Assembly (NCBI GenBank): GCA_000750105.3
Contig: JPHH03000026.1
Coordinates: 310,001 to 374,000, forward strand
Length of the DNA stretch: 64,000 bases
Direction of reading: 5' to 3'
From: Tolypocladium sp. Sup5 PDA-1
Lineage: Eukaryota > Ascomycota > Sordariomycetes > Hypocreales > Ophiocordycipitaceae
Positions within the stretch are counted from its first letter, which is position 1. Each line of letters opens with the position of its first letter. This document shows positions 11,603 through 24,114 of the stretch, one piece after another. The notes under the pieces are model-generated. The model had not been told where the DNA came from and did not search any database. It was given only the letters and a program-made list of their open reading frames with translations. A program made the translations under genes and the position numbers.

Positions 11603-14097
11603 GGCCTTCTGGGCTGTGCAGCGCTGTGGCACGTTGCGGTGTACTCCGTAAGCCTCGACCCACTGTGTCGTAGGGCGGCATCTCGAGGCTTGGCGGGCCA
11701 TCAATACCCTCCAGCTGGCTTCTGCTCCGCCAGACGCCCGCAGCTCGAAACAGTCATCCTGCAGATGAGCCCGAGAGACGGTGCATGGCACTAACTGACG
11801 TCCAAAGCCGCCCTGGGGTTGGGTTGTTGTCGGGTATGCCTTCCAATTGGAAGCCTCATGGCTCACGGGCACTCTATGGATCATCGTGATTCACGACATG
11901 AGTTTTCCTCCAGCTGGCGGGGCTCTTTGGACATCAATCGCCTGCCTGGAAGTCTCAGCATCTTCCTCCTCGCAAACAACCGACCGGGTACACCCACATC
12001 AGCAAATCCTTCCGCGAGACGGACCACCAAGTACGGACTACGGATACATGCCTCTCATATGCCTCCCTCGGCAGGCCATCGCGTATCCCGAGATGCCCAA
12101 GAGAAAAAAACCTCACATGCTCCGCCGCGGCCCCGAGCGCCGCAAAAGCACTTGACAGGAGTCCCCCTTTTACCTCAGAACCCAAACTCACAAGCCGGCT
12201 TCCCACGACCGGTCGCCGTCGTCACCGTCGTCCGATCATCAAACGACCTGCTACGCGCACATTGGGCGTCAATCGTGATGGATGCCGAGCTTTCGCAGCA
12301 GCTAACGTGACTGCGCGTGGCTGAACGCATCGCATCGACGGACGGCCATTAGAACGTTCCAGTTGCTATGCGGTCGGACCGTTTGTTTGCACGTATGACG
12401 AACCGGCCTCCGCGTATTCGTAGGCTCATCCCATGTCATGTCATGTAACAGAAGCATCTCGCAGAGAGAGACAAGCATGAGCACGTGTACAGGCTAGCCA
12501 TGCACCCTCATGGTGTTCCTCGTCCCCGTTCCGTCTCCTCCCGGCTCCGAGACGGAGCGTCCGCTTGGGTATCTATCGTCAAAGTGCATAGGTACATGCT
12601 CGTACGGCAAGGTCGCAGCCCTGCCACGGCCGTTGCTGAGAGGAGCCCAATCGCGCCAGCGCACCGATCCAATCCAGCGCAATGCAATCCGTCCGTTCCA
12701 TTCACACACCATAACCGCACCTCGATATCGAAATTCTCTCTTCTCTCATAGGGGCGTCACCCCGCTTCGAGCCCTGCCCGCGCTCCAATCGCGCCGTCCA
12801 CGTCACACAGGAGCCCACGAGGGGCTCGCCCAGACCCCTGTATCAGGCATAAGTGCAGACGGCAGCAGCTACGAGTACGAGTAGAGTCGAGGGCGGTTGT
12901 AGAAGGAATGGATAGAGGCCCCGGGCTACGGACTAGTTGGCAGCAGTGAGGCTGCAACGCGCGACGGCTGGCTACCTATCCGCGACTGCACCCCGTCTCC
13001 ATCGCTTGGGCACCGAAACCCGCGCCGTTGGGCTGGTAAGCTTCACATCCAGGCCGAACTGCTCATCCGCAAGGCGTCATCCACGCCAACGATATACCTG
13101 CGTCTCCTCTCCTCCACCGGAACAGATGCCCCTATCCACCATTCCATCCGGCCAGATCACCAGACCCCAAGGCCAACCTCTGCACGATCCATGCCTCCCT
13201 CCCAAGACCCGACGTCGTCCATCGCGGCAATCATCAAAAAAGCTAAGCTCGGCCCGCTAAACAGGCAGCCCAGCCGGCTCAACTAGGCTCGTCCCGCGAC
13301 CCGCGTCCCGTCCCGGCTCCCCACTGGCCAACCCCACACCATCACTTCACCAACCGGCGGGACCGGCGGATCGATGGAGCTTTGTCTGTCCTGTTCTGGA
13401 CGTCGACGAAGCTGGCATTGCCCAATGGGCCCCGTAGAGCTGAGACAGCATGGCGCCAGCAGATTGCCGGCTCCCATACCGAGATGGAGTTCCGTAGACG
13501 CCTAACCGTGTACGAATGCTTGGTACATGTCAAGAAACTGCCGTCCGAGCTGGTAAAACGACCCGGATGCGACGGAGCTTTGGAGGCGTCCAGTGTAATA
13601 TGCGTTGCGCTGCACTGCCTGCTCCGTGAGCCCTGTTTTGGGACGCCATAGGCAACAGCGCCCTTCTCCCAACTCCGCCTCATTTGTGTCAGCTGAGAGA
13701 CACGCTGTTACAACCACAACTGCAACTGCACAATAGTCTGATGACGAACCCGCAGTCTAGACCACGCTCGTTTGCTTGTACGTGGATACATGCCTTCGTG
13801 CATGTTGCCTTCTGGCTTTCTCTATTCCAACACACCCTTCTCCCCCTCGCCAACGTCCTCCTCGACACTGCCATTCTACAAGTACAAGAGTCCATCCACA
13901 ACCACTGCCCAAATAGCAAAAGAGTAGGAGTAGTTTGTTATATGTCGTTCAATCCAGCAGCTCGGCTCCCCCATGCCCCCGGAAAATAATCATAACGCCA
14001 AATCATGTCAGCCTCGAGAAGCGGAGGCTAGAATGCAATAGGTCCGGCAGCGCCGCCCACATGCAGATTTTTACATGGCCTCGCCTTCTAGTTTCGT

Positions 14098-17000
14098 CTA
14101 ATCGTCCTCTTCGGAACGCTCGTGCTCCTCCTTCTTCTGTTGGTCTTTCCACTCGCAAATCTTACACTTGTTGGCTTGCTCGCGGTCCAGCTCGGGGAAC
14201 ACGAGGTCGAACACCTCGCCGTACCACCCAACCGCATGGCCCTCGATACCCTTCTTGATGTTCTGTAGCAGTCCAATGTTAGCGAATCCTGTGCGTAGCC
14301 AACCCTTCTCCTACAAGTGACGGTCACATACCTCGGGCAGCTCCAGCCAGTCCGACATGTTGTCCGCAGGGAAGATGATCGTCTTGCACCCTGCTCGTCT
14401 GGCTGCCACCGTCTTCTCTCTCAAGCCACCGATCCGCAGCACCTTGCCTGTCAGGGTGAGTTCACCCGTCATTGCCACTGTGGGGTTGACAGGGGCATCC
14501 AGGGCCAGCGACAGGAGCGAAGTTGTCATTGTAATGCCTGCGGACGGCCCATCCTTGGACACGGCGCCGTCGGGCACGTGCAGGTGCATCTTGGCCTTGT
14601 CGAAGAAGTGGTTGTCGGGGAACTGCTTGGCCATAAAGGCTTTGGCAAACGAGTAGGCAATAGTCGTCGACTCCTTCATCACCGACTTGAGGTTGCCAGT
14701 GATCTCGAGGTGCGGCCTCGTGCTCGGCCGGAGCGGAGCTTGAAGGATGGACTCGATGTACATGGCAGCACCGCCCATCTGCGTCCAGGCCAGGCCCATC
14801 GAGACGCCGGGCGGGCTGACCTCGTAGAGGCGATCAGACGTGAATACCGGCGGTCCGATGTAGTCGGTAAGGTTGTCCTTGCCAATCTCAACATGGACCG
14901 AGTCGGGAACTCTCAAAGCTTTCCGTGGCTTTTCCGTCGTCTCCCCTTCACTGGCTTCCGTGGCGGCCTTCTCCTTTCCTTCGGCGGCAGCTTCTTCAGA
15001 TTTCTTCTCTCCCTCCTCTAGTGCCGACTTGCCTTCCTCCGTCAGAGCCTCTTCCTCGGGTAGAACCTCCTCTCCAAGGTCCTGGACAATCTTCAACGCC
15101 GACTTTCGATACACCTTCTCAATTTGCTTCTTCAGGTTTCGGACACCCGATTCACGGCAGTACGACTTGATCAGCTCTTCAATTGCCTCGTCGGTGAGCT
15201 GCACATCCGCGTCCTTGAGACCAGCCGCTTCCCTCGCAGCAGGGGCCAGGTATGTGTTGGCGATGGCCTTCTTCTCGTCCGCGACGTAGCCAGAGAGTGT
15301 GATCAGCTCCATACGGTCTAGTAGCGGCCTGGGGATTGTATCCGTCATGTTGGCAGTGCACACAAACAGGACCTTGGAGAGATCGACCGGCACATCCATG
15401 TAATGGTCCAAAAAGGAGTTGTTTTGCTCCGGGTCCAGCAGCTCGAGCAACGCAGAAGATGGGTCGCCTTGATATCCCCGGCCAATCTTGTCGACTTCAT
15501 CGATCAGGATGAGCGGGTTCTCGGTCTGGCACTTTTTCAATGCCTGGATGATCCGGCCTGGCAGCGCACCCACGTACGTCCTCCGGTGGCCCTTGATTTC
15601 CGCCACATCCGTTAGCCCACCAACACTGAACCTGTAGTATTGCCTGTTGAGAGCCCTGGCAATGGACTTGCCAATGCTCGTCTTTCCGACACCAGGCGGG
15701 CCGACAAAGCAAAGAATCTTGCCCTCGACGGTGCCGCGCAGCTTTCCAACCGCAATAAACTCCAGGATCCGGTCCTTGACGTCCTTTAAGCCGTAGTGAT
15801 CTTCGTCCAAAACCTTGATGGCGTTCGGAATGCCGAAGTTCTCGGGACTCCTCTGACCCCATGGAATCTGAGTCAGCCAGTCGAGGTAGTTCCTAGTCAC
15901 GTTGAACTCGGAAGCAGCCGTTTCCAGGTGCGCGAGCTTGTTGAGCTCCTCATCAAAGACTTTACGGACCGCGTCGGGCATGGCCAGCTTGCCCGCCTTC
16001 TCCTTGAACTTCTCTACCAGCTTGTCCTTGCCGTCGGATTCCAGGCCAAGTTCGCGGCGAATGCCCTTCATCTGCTCCATGAGCCAGTATTCGCGCTGCC
16101 TCTTGCTGATCTTGCTCTCCACGTCCTTGGTGATCTTGGACTGCAGCTGCGCATTCATGAGCTCCTTCTTCAGGACAATGAGCGCCTTCTGCATCCTTTC
16201 CTCAACGTTCATGCACGAGAGGACTTCCTGCAGCTCCTTTTGTTCCCCTGAAGAGACAGCGGCGGCGAAGTCGGCAAGCTTTCCGGGCTCAGATGTGACG
16301 TTGCCGGTGGACTGACTCATTGAAAAGGTTGAGATCTGATCGCGGAACAGATTGTTCATGGTGGCGACCTCCTTGAAGACATTGACAATCTCGTTGGTGA
16401 CGGCCCTGATGACCGGGCTCTTGGGGTCGTACGGCTCGTCGGCGAGGTTCTCCACGTTGACAAGACTGACCGGATATCTCTTGAGGAATGACGTCGGCTC
16501 GTACTTCTCGGCCACCTGGTCGGGCTTCTTCTCCACGGCGCCCTCCTCGAAGCTGGCCACCACATCGCCCTTTTTGTCTGGCGAAGTCGATTCCTCCTCG
16601 GCGGCCTTCTGGGGTATCGGCTGCGGCGCCTCGGGCTCTACCTTTGCGTCTGTCTTCTTGAGATCCTGACCACCGGGCGGCAAGAGGCTGGACAGTCGGA
16701 TTCGGCGGTGGGGGTAGAGGATTGCGGTCAAGGCGCCCTCTTGCCCATGTATTGGGAATGCACTCGTGATCTGAGCAAAGACTCCGACATCGTACACGTC
16801 GTCGGCATTTCGAATGATGTCTTCGTCTTCGTTCTCGTCCTTGAAAAGGAAGGCTCCGACGTATGGCTGGCCGCGCTTGATCGACTCCGTAATCGCAGTC
16901 GCTACGTCTGGGTCCTTGATGGTTATGGCCTTGTAGAAGCCGGGGAACAGCGGTCGCCGAGCAATGGGGATGGCCAGAACCTGCGGGTACACGTCCGGCA

Positions 17001-17523
17001 CGACGGGCTTTTGAAGCGCCCTTTCGGCAGATTTGCGACCTCGTTTCCCATCACCGCCAGAGCCGTCCCCCCCTGACCCTGACCCGGCGCCAGCCGAGCT
17101 TCCTGCAGCCTTGCCATCCTGCGACTGGGCACCCCCTTCGGTCTTTGAAGAGGCTGGAGAGTCGGCGCCGTTGGACTTGGACTCCGTCGCAGCCTTGTCC
17201 GCCGCCGCCTCCTTATTCTTGTTCTCGAGGTTCGCCTTGGCTTCTTCCTCGGACAGGGGCTCGGTGGGGGGCTCGACGGCAGAGTCGAAGAAGCTGCCAT
17301 TCTTATCCTTGTCCTTTTCCTTGCCTACTCTTGCGCTGGTCGAGAAAGCAGCTCCGGCCATTCGCGACCGAAGGGCAGGCAGGCGCCGAGCGCAGACATG
17401 AGGACTTCTGCAGGCCGACGTCAATGGCCAAGTTCTGGACACGGAGCCAGAGAGGGTTCTGCTCGCGTGAGCCGTCGAGCGCTCGAGGATGAGGCGTCCG
17501 GAGACGCGGGATCGCGGAATCAT
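14098..17523 (-). CDS. PIM1: Mitochondrial ATP-dependent Lon protease
   Basis: Exons 14332-17523 and 14098-14262 (69-nt intron, donor GTATGT, acceptor CTACAG) give 1118 residues. An Arg/Ser-rich presequence (about 1-65, ending near AAFSTSARV) targets the mitochondrial matrix. The N-terminal Lon substrate domain starts near 178 (VLAIPIARRPLFPGF) and contains inserted Gln/Glu/Lys-rich linkers. The AAA+ module has Walker A GPPGVGKT (608-615) and Walker B ILIDEVDK (672-679). The protease domain has catalytic Ser994 in DGPSAG and Lys1037 in GGLREK, a complete dyad. The second exon supplies the tail NIKKGIEGHAVGWYGEVFDL, a conserved Lon C-terminus. Family knowledge: homo-oligomeric matrix protease that degrades misfolded proteins and supports mtDNA maintenance. 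A charged acidic insert (about 820-865) precedes the protease domain, as is usual in fungal homologues. Confidence 0.97.
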
Positions 17524-18427
17524 GGTCGGATGTGTGAGCTGCCCTCAGCTGCGACCGAGCTCGGAGGCGGGATAGCGAGGGTCAAAGCCGAAGCTCGGCC
17601 GAAGAGCGGACGGATGCACCTGGATTGGACAAGCAGGATGCCTTGACCAAACGAAGGGCGCTATTGCGATCGAGGTTGAGGTTTGCGTGTTGTCGTGTCG
17701 GCAATGGGGAGCATCGCCGCTGCGGAGGAGATTGGACAAGGCGTCTTAATAATGATGGGTGGGTGGATGGGATGGCTGCAGGCGGCACAGCACGACGACA
17801 TCATCCAGAAAAACGAGCGAGGGACTAGGAGCTTCCACCGGCTGAACTCCGGGGTTGGACATGGCCATTTGCATGTGAGGACCTCATGCCCCGTTTGAAG
17901 CATATGGAACCTCTTCAAGACGAGAACAGCAATTCTGGAAGCTGCTGCGAGTTGAAAACAAAACAACTTTTCTAATGCGTGGCAGTTTCCTTGTAAATAT
18001 GCATCATTCTATGTTAGGAATGCCAAAAGCATCGTCATTTCACGTGCATTCTGAGGTTCCAGTTGTGAAAGCATGAAGTGGTGTGCTCCGGCGACTTACA
18101 GCCCCAAGAGCCCGCAAAGTGACAGGACCAACACAGCTTTTGCGGGGAAGACGCCTGAGCGGCCTCTCGCCCAGGCCCCCACAGTGCACGCTAGGGCCTC
18201 CAACTCAGTGAGGTGGGAACGACCTGGGCGCAATGACCTTTCACCTCGCAGCTTTCATCACCATTCTGCATTTCCGATACAATCCGACGCTGCTCACCAT
18301 TATCGACACGAAGAGGTTGAGTCGTCTTTGTACTTTCTCAGTACAGCAGTCTCTGCCCGTCGGCCTTCGCTACGGACACAACAGTGACACCGCTATTCGC
18401 TCAAGTACACGCAAGGGCCCCCCCGTC
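17524..18427. other. Divergent intergenic region of Lon and the coiled-coil gene
   Basis: Serves as upstream sequence for two genes read in opposite directions. An open frame continues upstream of the 18428 ATG to 18233, giving a possible 65-residue N-terminal extension, but it is not low-complexity-free or recognisable. No separate gene is supported. Confidence 0.45.
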
Positions 18428-18934
18428 ATGGCGTCGTCAGCACGGGACAAGGATCAAGTCACATCCTCCCTATCGAACCTGAAGCTCGATGGCGCCAAAG
18501 AAAGCACCAAGCCGTCCAAGCAACAGCAGAAAAAGCAAGTAGCCGATTCCTGGGACGACGAAGACTCGTCCTCGGCCGATGACGAGGCCGAAACGCCCAC
18601 CTCAAAGGCGTCGTCTCTCCCATCAGCTCCGCCACCGACGCCCGTAACGCCACACTACACCTCTCCCCCCAACTGGAGCACAATTCCAGAGCCAGGGATG
18701 ACCTCACCCCGCGAGGCCCCGTCGCCCAAGAGACCAGAGAAGACGGACGCCGTGGCGCGGCGCATGATTGCCGCTGGCTTGGGGCTCAAGGCACCGAAGC
18801 AGACTGAGGAGCAAAAGGCGTATCAAAAGTCCATCCGGGAGCAGGAGAAGAAGAAGAGGGAGCAAGAGAAGGCAGACGAGCAGAAGCGGCGCGAGGATGC
18901 TGAAAAGGCAAAGGCCTCGGTGTGGGATGATTGA
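18428..18934 (+). CDS. Conserved fungal protein with C-terminal charged coiled coil
   Basis: A single exon of 168 residues starting MASSARDKDQVTSSL. The N-terminal half is acidic and Ser/Pro-rich (SWDDEDSSSADDEAE, then PSAPPPTPVTPH). The C-terminal half contains DAVARRMIAAGLGLKAPKQTEEQKAYQ, followed by a strongly charged helix of E/K/R/Q-rich heptads ending KASVWDD. The WDD motif near residue 40 and the terminal VWDD echo one another. I think homologues occur across filamentous ascomycetes without known function. The ATG at 18428 was chosen because the upstream in-frame extension to 18233 looks like leader sequence; that longer form, 233 residues with a somewhat hydrophobic N-terminus, remains an alternative. 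The gene runs convergently with the GST gene, 176 nt apart. Confidence 0.75.
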   Translation: MASSARDKDQVTSSLSNLKLDGAKESTKPSKQQQKKQVADSWDDEDSSSADDEAETPTSKASSLPSAPPPTPVTPHYTSPPNWSTIPEPGMTSPREAPSPKRPEKTDAVARRMIAAGLGLKAPKQTEEQKAYQKSIREQEKKKREQEKADEQKRREDAEKAKASVWDD

Positions 18935-19110
18935 CAGTCACGATCTGGGTGTATGAGCTGTCCCGCCGCTGAACGAGGTACACGTGAAACTGATGGGGTT
19001 TGCCTTTGTATATTCAGAACCTATACACTCTTGTAAGCTTGCCACTACTGGCAGATGCTGCAAATAAAGCGAGTTTCCATTAAGATGGTTGCCATCATAT
19101 GTCCAACGTC

Positions 19111-19993
19111 TTACAAAGCACCATACACTTTCTTCACCGACGGACGGTCCATCAGACGGGCATGCCAAGCAGCAAAGCTGGGGTACTTCTTCTCAACCTC
19201 GTAGCTCTCCCAGACGTCGGTAAGGAAGCCCTTGACGATATTGTCCCAGGGGATGAAGACCAAGTCGGCGTAAGTGCTGTGAGACATCATATCAGCGACC
19301 ATTCCTTCGTACCAACGGGAACGTCAAAGTAAGAACATACAACTTCTCACCGACGAGGTACTGCTTTCCCTCGAGGATGTTATTCAGAACCTCAAAGACG
19401 CGCACAATCTCCTTCTCGTAGCGCTTCTTTGCGCTCGGAAGGTCCTCGTGGTGGAATTTGCGGAACCACACTGCCTGGCCAAAGTAAGGACCCTTTAAAT
19501 ACAGCGTTAGTTTCGAGTCCAACGCGTCATTGATATAAGCGTGAACTGACCTGGCCGGACATCTGGAAGTGCAGGTACTGCTTCAGGTGCCACTTGTCGG
19601 CATTTCCCGTCAGCGTCAGCTTGCCCTCCTTGTCGTACGTCTCGACAAGGTACTCGACAATGGCGCCAGACTCCCACAGAATGAGCTCGTTATTGTTGTG
19701 GTCCTTGATGGCGGGAAGTCGGCCGTTGGGGTTGATGGCCGTGAAGGACGCCTCTTTGGGGTTGTCGGTAGGGACCTTGCAGGTCGTCAGTGAAGACGCC
19801 CTGAGAGTGAACATGTGCATTTAGCAATTAGTCTCACCTTTTCATAAGGGATTCCAAGCTCCTCGAGGGCGATGAGGACCTTGACGGGGTTGGGGCCAGG
19901 ACCTGGCAGCTATGTTAGACTTTTGTTCAAGGTTCCAAGGAGCAGGTCTTGCGTACCGTGGGCCCAGACTGTGATGGGCTTCAGATCAGACAT
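19111..19993 (-). CDS. Glutathione S-transferase, Ure2-like/theta type
   Basis: Five exons on the minus strand: 19957-19993, 19838-19902, 19551-19775, 19341-19492 and 19111-19276, giving 214 residues. It starts MSDLKPITVWAHGPGPNP. The thioredoxin-fold N-domain has PNGRLPAIKD and the glutathione-contact motif LWESGAIVEYL (SNAIL-like E-S). The helical C-domain has QGPYFGQAVWF, YLVGEKFTYADLVFIPWD and PSFAAWHARLMDRPSVKK. These are hallmarks of fungal GSTs related to yeast Ure2. Likely role: cytosolic glutathione conjugation or peroxidase activity in stress and detoxification; substrate not predictable. All junctions are GT-AG. The exon 2/3 junction was placed to join YEK to VPTDNP in phase 0, which uses an acceptor (TGCAAG) further downstream than the nearer CTCTCAG; the nearer site would shift frame. 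Confidence 0.9.
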
Positions 19994-21353
19994 CTTGTTC
20001 AGCGGAAGGTGATTGAGGTTCTAAATTTTGATTGAAGAGATTGTGAAGATATGATTGCTTGAATTGCTTCTGTTCTAATTAACCCACAAAAATTGAGGAG
20101 GACAAACACCTAGCTTTATAATATATCCATTTCATTACACCTTACCCGACTCTTCGGCTGCGAGCAGAGGCGCCTTTGGTTGATTTGTAACCAGGTTGTC
20201 TCGACTGCCGGCGCTCTGATGGATGAGGCCAGAGGCGCGCGGTAGATGACTAAGTGTTGCGTCTTTGCCGTGCCTAGGATAGCGTTGCCGCTGGTTTCCA
20301 ACTTTCGTACGCAGCCACTCCAATGAACGCTCTGACGGATGTCGAAGATGGTAAGTTACTCCGTAGTCGTAAGTGGCAATGGGGCACGTTAGGAAACCGA
20401 CCCGCCACGGCGATGCCCCTGTAGTCGCGCGCGTCCCGGATATTCCGGCGTTAAGGGGCCTGTCTGCTATGCCTCGCGGAGATTGTATTGGCACTAAAAA
20501 GATTGACACCGTATTGGACTGTGTCATTGAGTTGTCGCTGATAACTCCGCAGGGTCAAGACTTCTCTGTTGATGCCATCAGAGCTCAGCCCGAATTACAT
20601 GAAGGGCCTGGCCGTCTGCTTCTTGGTAGAAGCGGAATGCCGCTGCGATCCCAACTGAACGGGAATGGATGGGCCTTGGCAAAGCCAACGATCCGTCCTT
20701 GAAGCCAAATAGGGAAGCCCCAACAAGCAGCGGGTGCAAGAACGCCCCGTCAAAGAACTTGGACTTCGAAGCCGGCCACGGATCACTCACTGCCCTGGTT
20801 CTAAGCGACCATGTCCCGGCGACAAATCGACTCTACGAATACCAGGCGGACTTCCAGCACTCGCACGCAGGGCAGAAAGGTCGACTCGCCGCCGTCCGCG
20901 CACGCACCCTTCTTGGCGGTGAGCAGGGTCAGGTGCTCGACGGCAGGACACAGGACACAGGCGGCCCATGAGGCCCCAGACGTCAGGGCTTGCCACGCTC
21001 GTCCTCGTCGGACTTGGTCTGGACGCAAGGGCCCCATTGATCTGATCAATCGCAGCTACCGTGTCTGCTAGAGCAGATGTTGGGAAAGATGTGTGTCAGA
21101 GTGTGTCCAATATGTGTCGTAGAGCTGCACTAAGTTGAGAGTGACTACGCGTTTATTCCTCCGCGGCAGCTTCAATACTACCGAAGCCGAGGTCAACAAC
21201 CCAGTACAGCAATCTGTCCATCCACAAAACAATAGGCCCCCTCATCCAGCCAGAACCTAATAGTTCGCAAGCCCAATCCTGCTCGACAGCCCGGCGACAT
21301 CAGCTACATCCCTCACAGTGACAACCACGCCCCGGCCCCTTCACGGTGTATCC
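19994..21353. other. 1.36 kb intergenic, no gene supported
   Basis: Between the GST start and the permease stop, so it holds the GST promoter and permease 3' UTR. Short open frames on both strands overlap and show no recognisable domain. No tRNA or 5S rRNA signature was seen. Confidence 0.45.
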
Positions 21354-23206
21354 TCAACCCCAAAGGAAATTCAATCTTCGCCACCCTGTGGCCGGGGGTT
21401 CGATTGTCTCTGGATTTTCCTCTGCAATCTTAATGAACCCAAGAATAGGCATATCCTGAAGGGAGACCAGCTTCGTCTTTCGCGAGAACTTGTACCCGAA
21501 ATAAAGTATGAATATGAGCGGAAGGTTAAAGTAGGACGACACAAAGCTCTGGGGGGTGAAGTTGCCCTTGGTGAACACGTAGAATCCGCCGGTGAGCAGC
21601 AGAACACTAAACGACACCAGGGCAATCCAGGCTGCGTACGGTTGGCAGGGGCTTTTCCACGGCAGTCGGTCCCGGCTGATGTTCTGCTTCTTGCAGCCGT
21701 AGTAGAATCGGAGGTAGACCAACTCCATGTTGATCCAGTGGACCATGGAGGCGGCCGAGACGAGGTCCTGCAGCCAGTCGAAGACGATCGTGGCAGCGGA
21801 TGAGAGCGTCATGTACCCCAAGAGCATGACGGAACCGACCGCGGCAACAGACAGCCAAGGAATCCCAAAGCGGTTCAGGCGGGTGAGGATCTTTGGGGCG
21901 TGGCCATCTTGAGCAAGCCCATACAGCGTCCGAGTCGCGACGAGCATGGCTGTATTTCACGTCAATCAGCCCGGGGCTCTCGTCCACTTGATGGCGGCTC
22001 GAAGGGTTGGGCATGTGCTTGCTTACCAGAATTACCAGCGCTCCATGCACTCGTCACCACGACGGCATTAATGATGGACGGCACAATCTTGATCCCGGCG
22101 TTGGTCGCCGCAATCGCAAACGGCGAGGCTCCAGCGTTTCCCGTGTTCGCCGTGAGCCCCTTGTCAGCCGACGAGACGGTAAGCCCGATATAGCAGACGG
22201 TCATAACGAAGAAGATCATGATTTTCCAAAACACGCGCTTGGCGGCCTTGGGGATGTTCTGACGCGGGTTCTGTGTCTCGGCCGCCGCAACGGAAACGTT
22301 TTCGACGTTGGAGTATGCATACGCAGCGCTGCTCATGACGCGCCAGAAGCCAAGGAACTGGCCCCAAGAGCCTTGAATGCCGAGGAACTGAACAAAGGGT
22401 CCAGGGTTTATCCAGTACCGAAACCCGATCGACTCGCCTCGTGGGCCTGCGCCGACCATGATGCAAAGACTCTATGAGATGGAGTTAGGGGCGCGTGTCC
22501 CGCTTTGAGTCTGTGGTGCTGACGAGTGAGGGCTTCTCACCATGAGGTTCACTCCAATGATCAGCGCAATCTTCAACATGGCAAACGCAAACTCCAGCTC
22601 GCCATAGACGCTGATCAGGCACATGTTGCTCACGATGAGGAGGCCGCCGAGGACGGTGATCCACACCGCGTGGTTGATGGGAGTCCAGTAGTCGATGATG
22701 ACCGCGCAAGCCACCATCTCCGCGGGCAGCAGGATGGCGTTCGCATAGACGCTGTTCCAGCCCTGCGCAAACGAAAGCGCGGGATCGACAAACCATTCCG
22801 CGTGCCGGATGATGCCGCCGGAGAGAGGAACAAGGGCGCTCAGCTCGGCCACGGAGAAGACGACGCAGCAGATGAGCATGCCGACGATGCAGTAGGCAAG
22901 CAAGAGACCCAACGGCCCGCCCCGCGCCAGGGCTCGGCCTGTTCCCAGAAAGAGGCCGGTGCCAATCGTTCCGGCGAGAGCTATCATCTGAACATGGCGT
23001 TGCTTGAGGCCCCGTTTCGTGCTCGTCAGCTCGGAGAAGGCGGCGTCGGCCCTTGCATTGCCCACTTCTCCTAGTTTCGTAGGGCCGGTCGCATTATTAT
23101 CCTTCTCTGCCGTTATGTCATCGACGCGACGCCCACGCATTTCGATGTCATGTGCCATCTTTCCGGCGGTCGTGGCGAGGCTCTTGCGAGTGGGTGTGAG
23201 AGACAC
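21354..23206 (-). CDS. Amino-acid permease (APC superfamily, fungal YAT type)
   Basis: Three exons, 22541-23206, 22027-22471 and 21354-21949, give 568 residues with about twelve membrane helices. The signature RGLKQRHVQMIALAG plus GTIGTGLFLGTG in TM1 and the GPLGLLLAYCIVG helix match the fungal amino-acid transporter group; FGIPWLSVAAVG and FSRKTKLVSLQDMP in the C-terminal part fit as well. Splicing joins GVNLM to SLCIMVGAG and SAGNS to AMLVATRTLYGLA, both continuous in family terms. The N-terminal tail (1-60) is cytosolic and charged. It likely takes up amino acids at the plasma membrane by proton symport; substrate is not assignable from sequence. An internal Met at residue 17 (MAHDIEMRGRR) is an alternative start. 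GATA words occur upstream but are too common to claim nitrogen control. Confidence 0.93.
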
Positions 23207-24114
23207 CAGGCGACGAGTTCGAGAAGTGAAGACGCAGCAAACCCGAACGTTGCCACCAGAAGAAAGTCTTTTAACGGATTGGTGTCAGTCAAGTAGGCAA
23301 AGTGAACATGACCAGTTGGAAAGCAATGAGAGCAACGTCGAGCAGCAGATGAGCGGTGTACGAGTGAGTCGTGACATGGTCTTCTCCGTAGATATAGCAG
23401 CAGCCAGAGCCCATCGTACAAAGGACCCCCACGCCGAAAACAACCTCGGCCCTTCAGTGCTTCTAGCCTTCATCAAGTGACTGAGTTGCTATGGTCTTCC
23501 CCGCCCCCACAGGCTGGAAGTGGGCCTTGAACAGATTCCTCGTACTCGGAGTGGTGATGGTTGATTGTTGGTTCGGCGTCGGTTGGTTGGTGACACAACA
23601 TGCATCCAACATCACCTACCTCACACCTCAGAGTCCAAACAAAGAGCAAACCGCAGCCCACTATTGAAGAGACTACGGGGTTGCCTGCAACGACACCCAA
23701 TGACCAGGTAATGGGAGCCTCGGCAGCGAGCTTCCAAAGCCTCTAGAGTTTGACATCTGAGACATGCAGGTATGCGGTATGCCTGACTGGCGTCCTGGAC
23801 GGTCGGAGCGAACCGCTCATACATGTCCCTCTCCGACATTAAATGCTGCTTGGAAATACCCTGTGAAGCAGATACCACAGCCATTTCCACGAGCGCTCCA
23901 TCGACTTGAAACTAGCCCAGCTCGACGGGGGCCGTAACACCGCGGAACGGGGAGGCCATTAAAGACGCTGATGGTCGGTCGAGTGTATTTCGTAGGCCGA
24001 AGGCAGTCTGCCAATGCGTGTGGCTCCTCCAGTTTCCTTCATACCCAGGCGTAGCAGAGGCATCCTGCAACTGCCAAAGTTCGGAGAAAGTCTCTTCTCT
24101 TCATCCCGCGTGGA
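23207..24114. other. Intergenic, promoter of permease and 3' UTR of RRG7-like gene
   Basis: About 0.9 kb with no gene I can support. GATA words occur at about 23388 and 23872, upstream of the permease; they are only weak evidence for a regulatory role. Confidence 0.4.

Larger units (their letters stand above)
10862..14097. other. 3.2 kb intergenic with short repeats, no gene supported
   Basis: Lies upstream of the kinase-like gene and downstream of the Lon gene. It contains a 9-nt tandem repeat (11317-11347) and an ACCTACCT/AGGTAGGT palindromic patch (11566-11602). Open frames reach about 167 codons but overlap in conflicting frames and show no domain. The length suggests a long promoter and leader for the kinase-like gene. 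Confidence 0.4.

Noticed and set aside
18233..18427. 65-residue N-terminal extension of the coiled-coil protein
   Set aside because: The sequence does not continue the low-complexity style of the protein and looks like leader; kept only as an alternative start.
20373..21071. Several 60-110 codon frames between the GST and the permease
   Set aside because: They overlap on both strands in conflicting frames and none shows a domain or splice partner.
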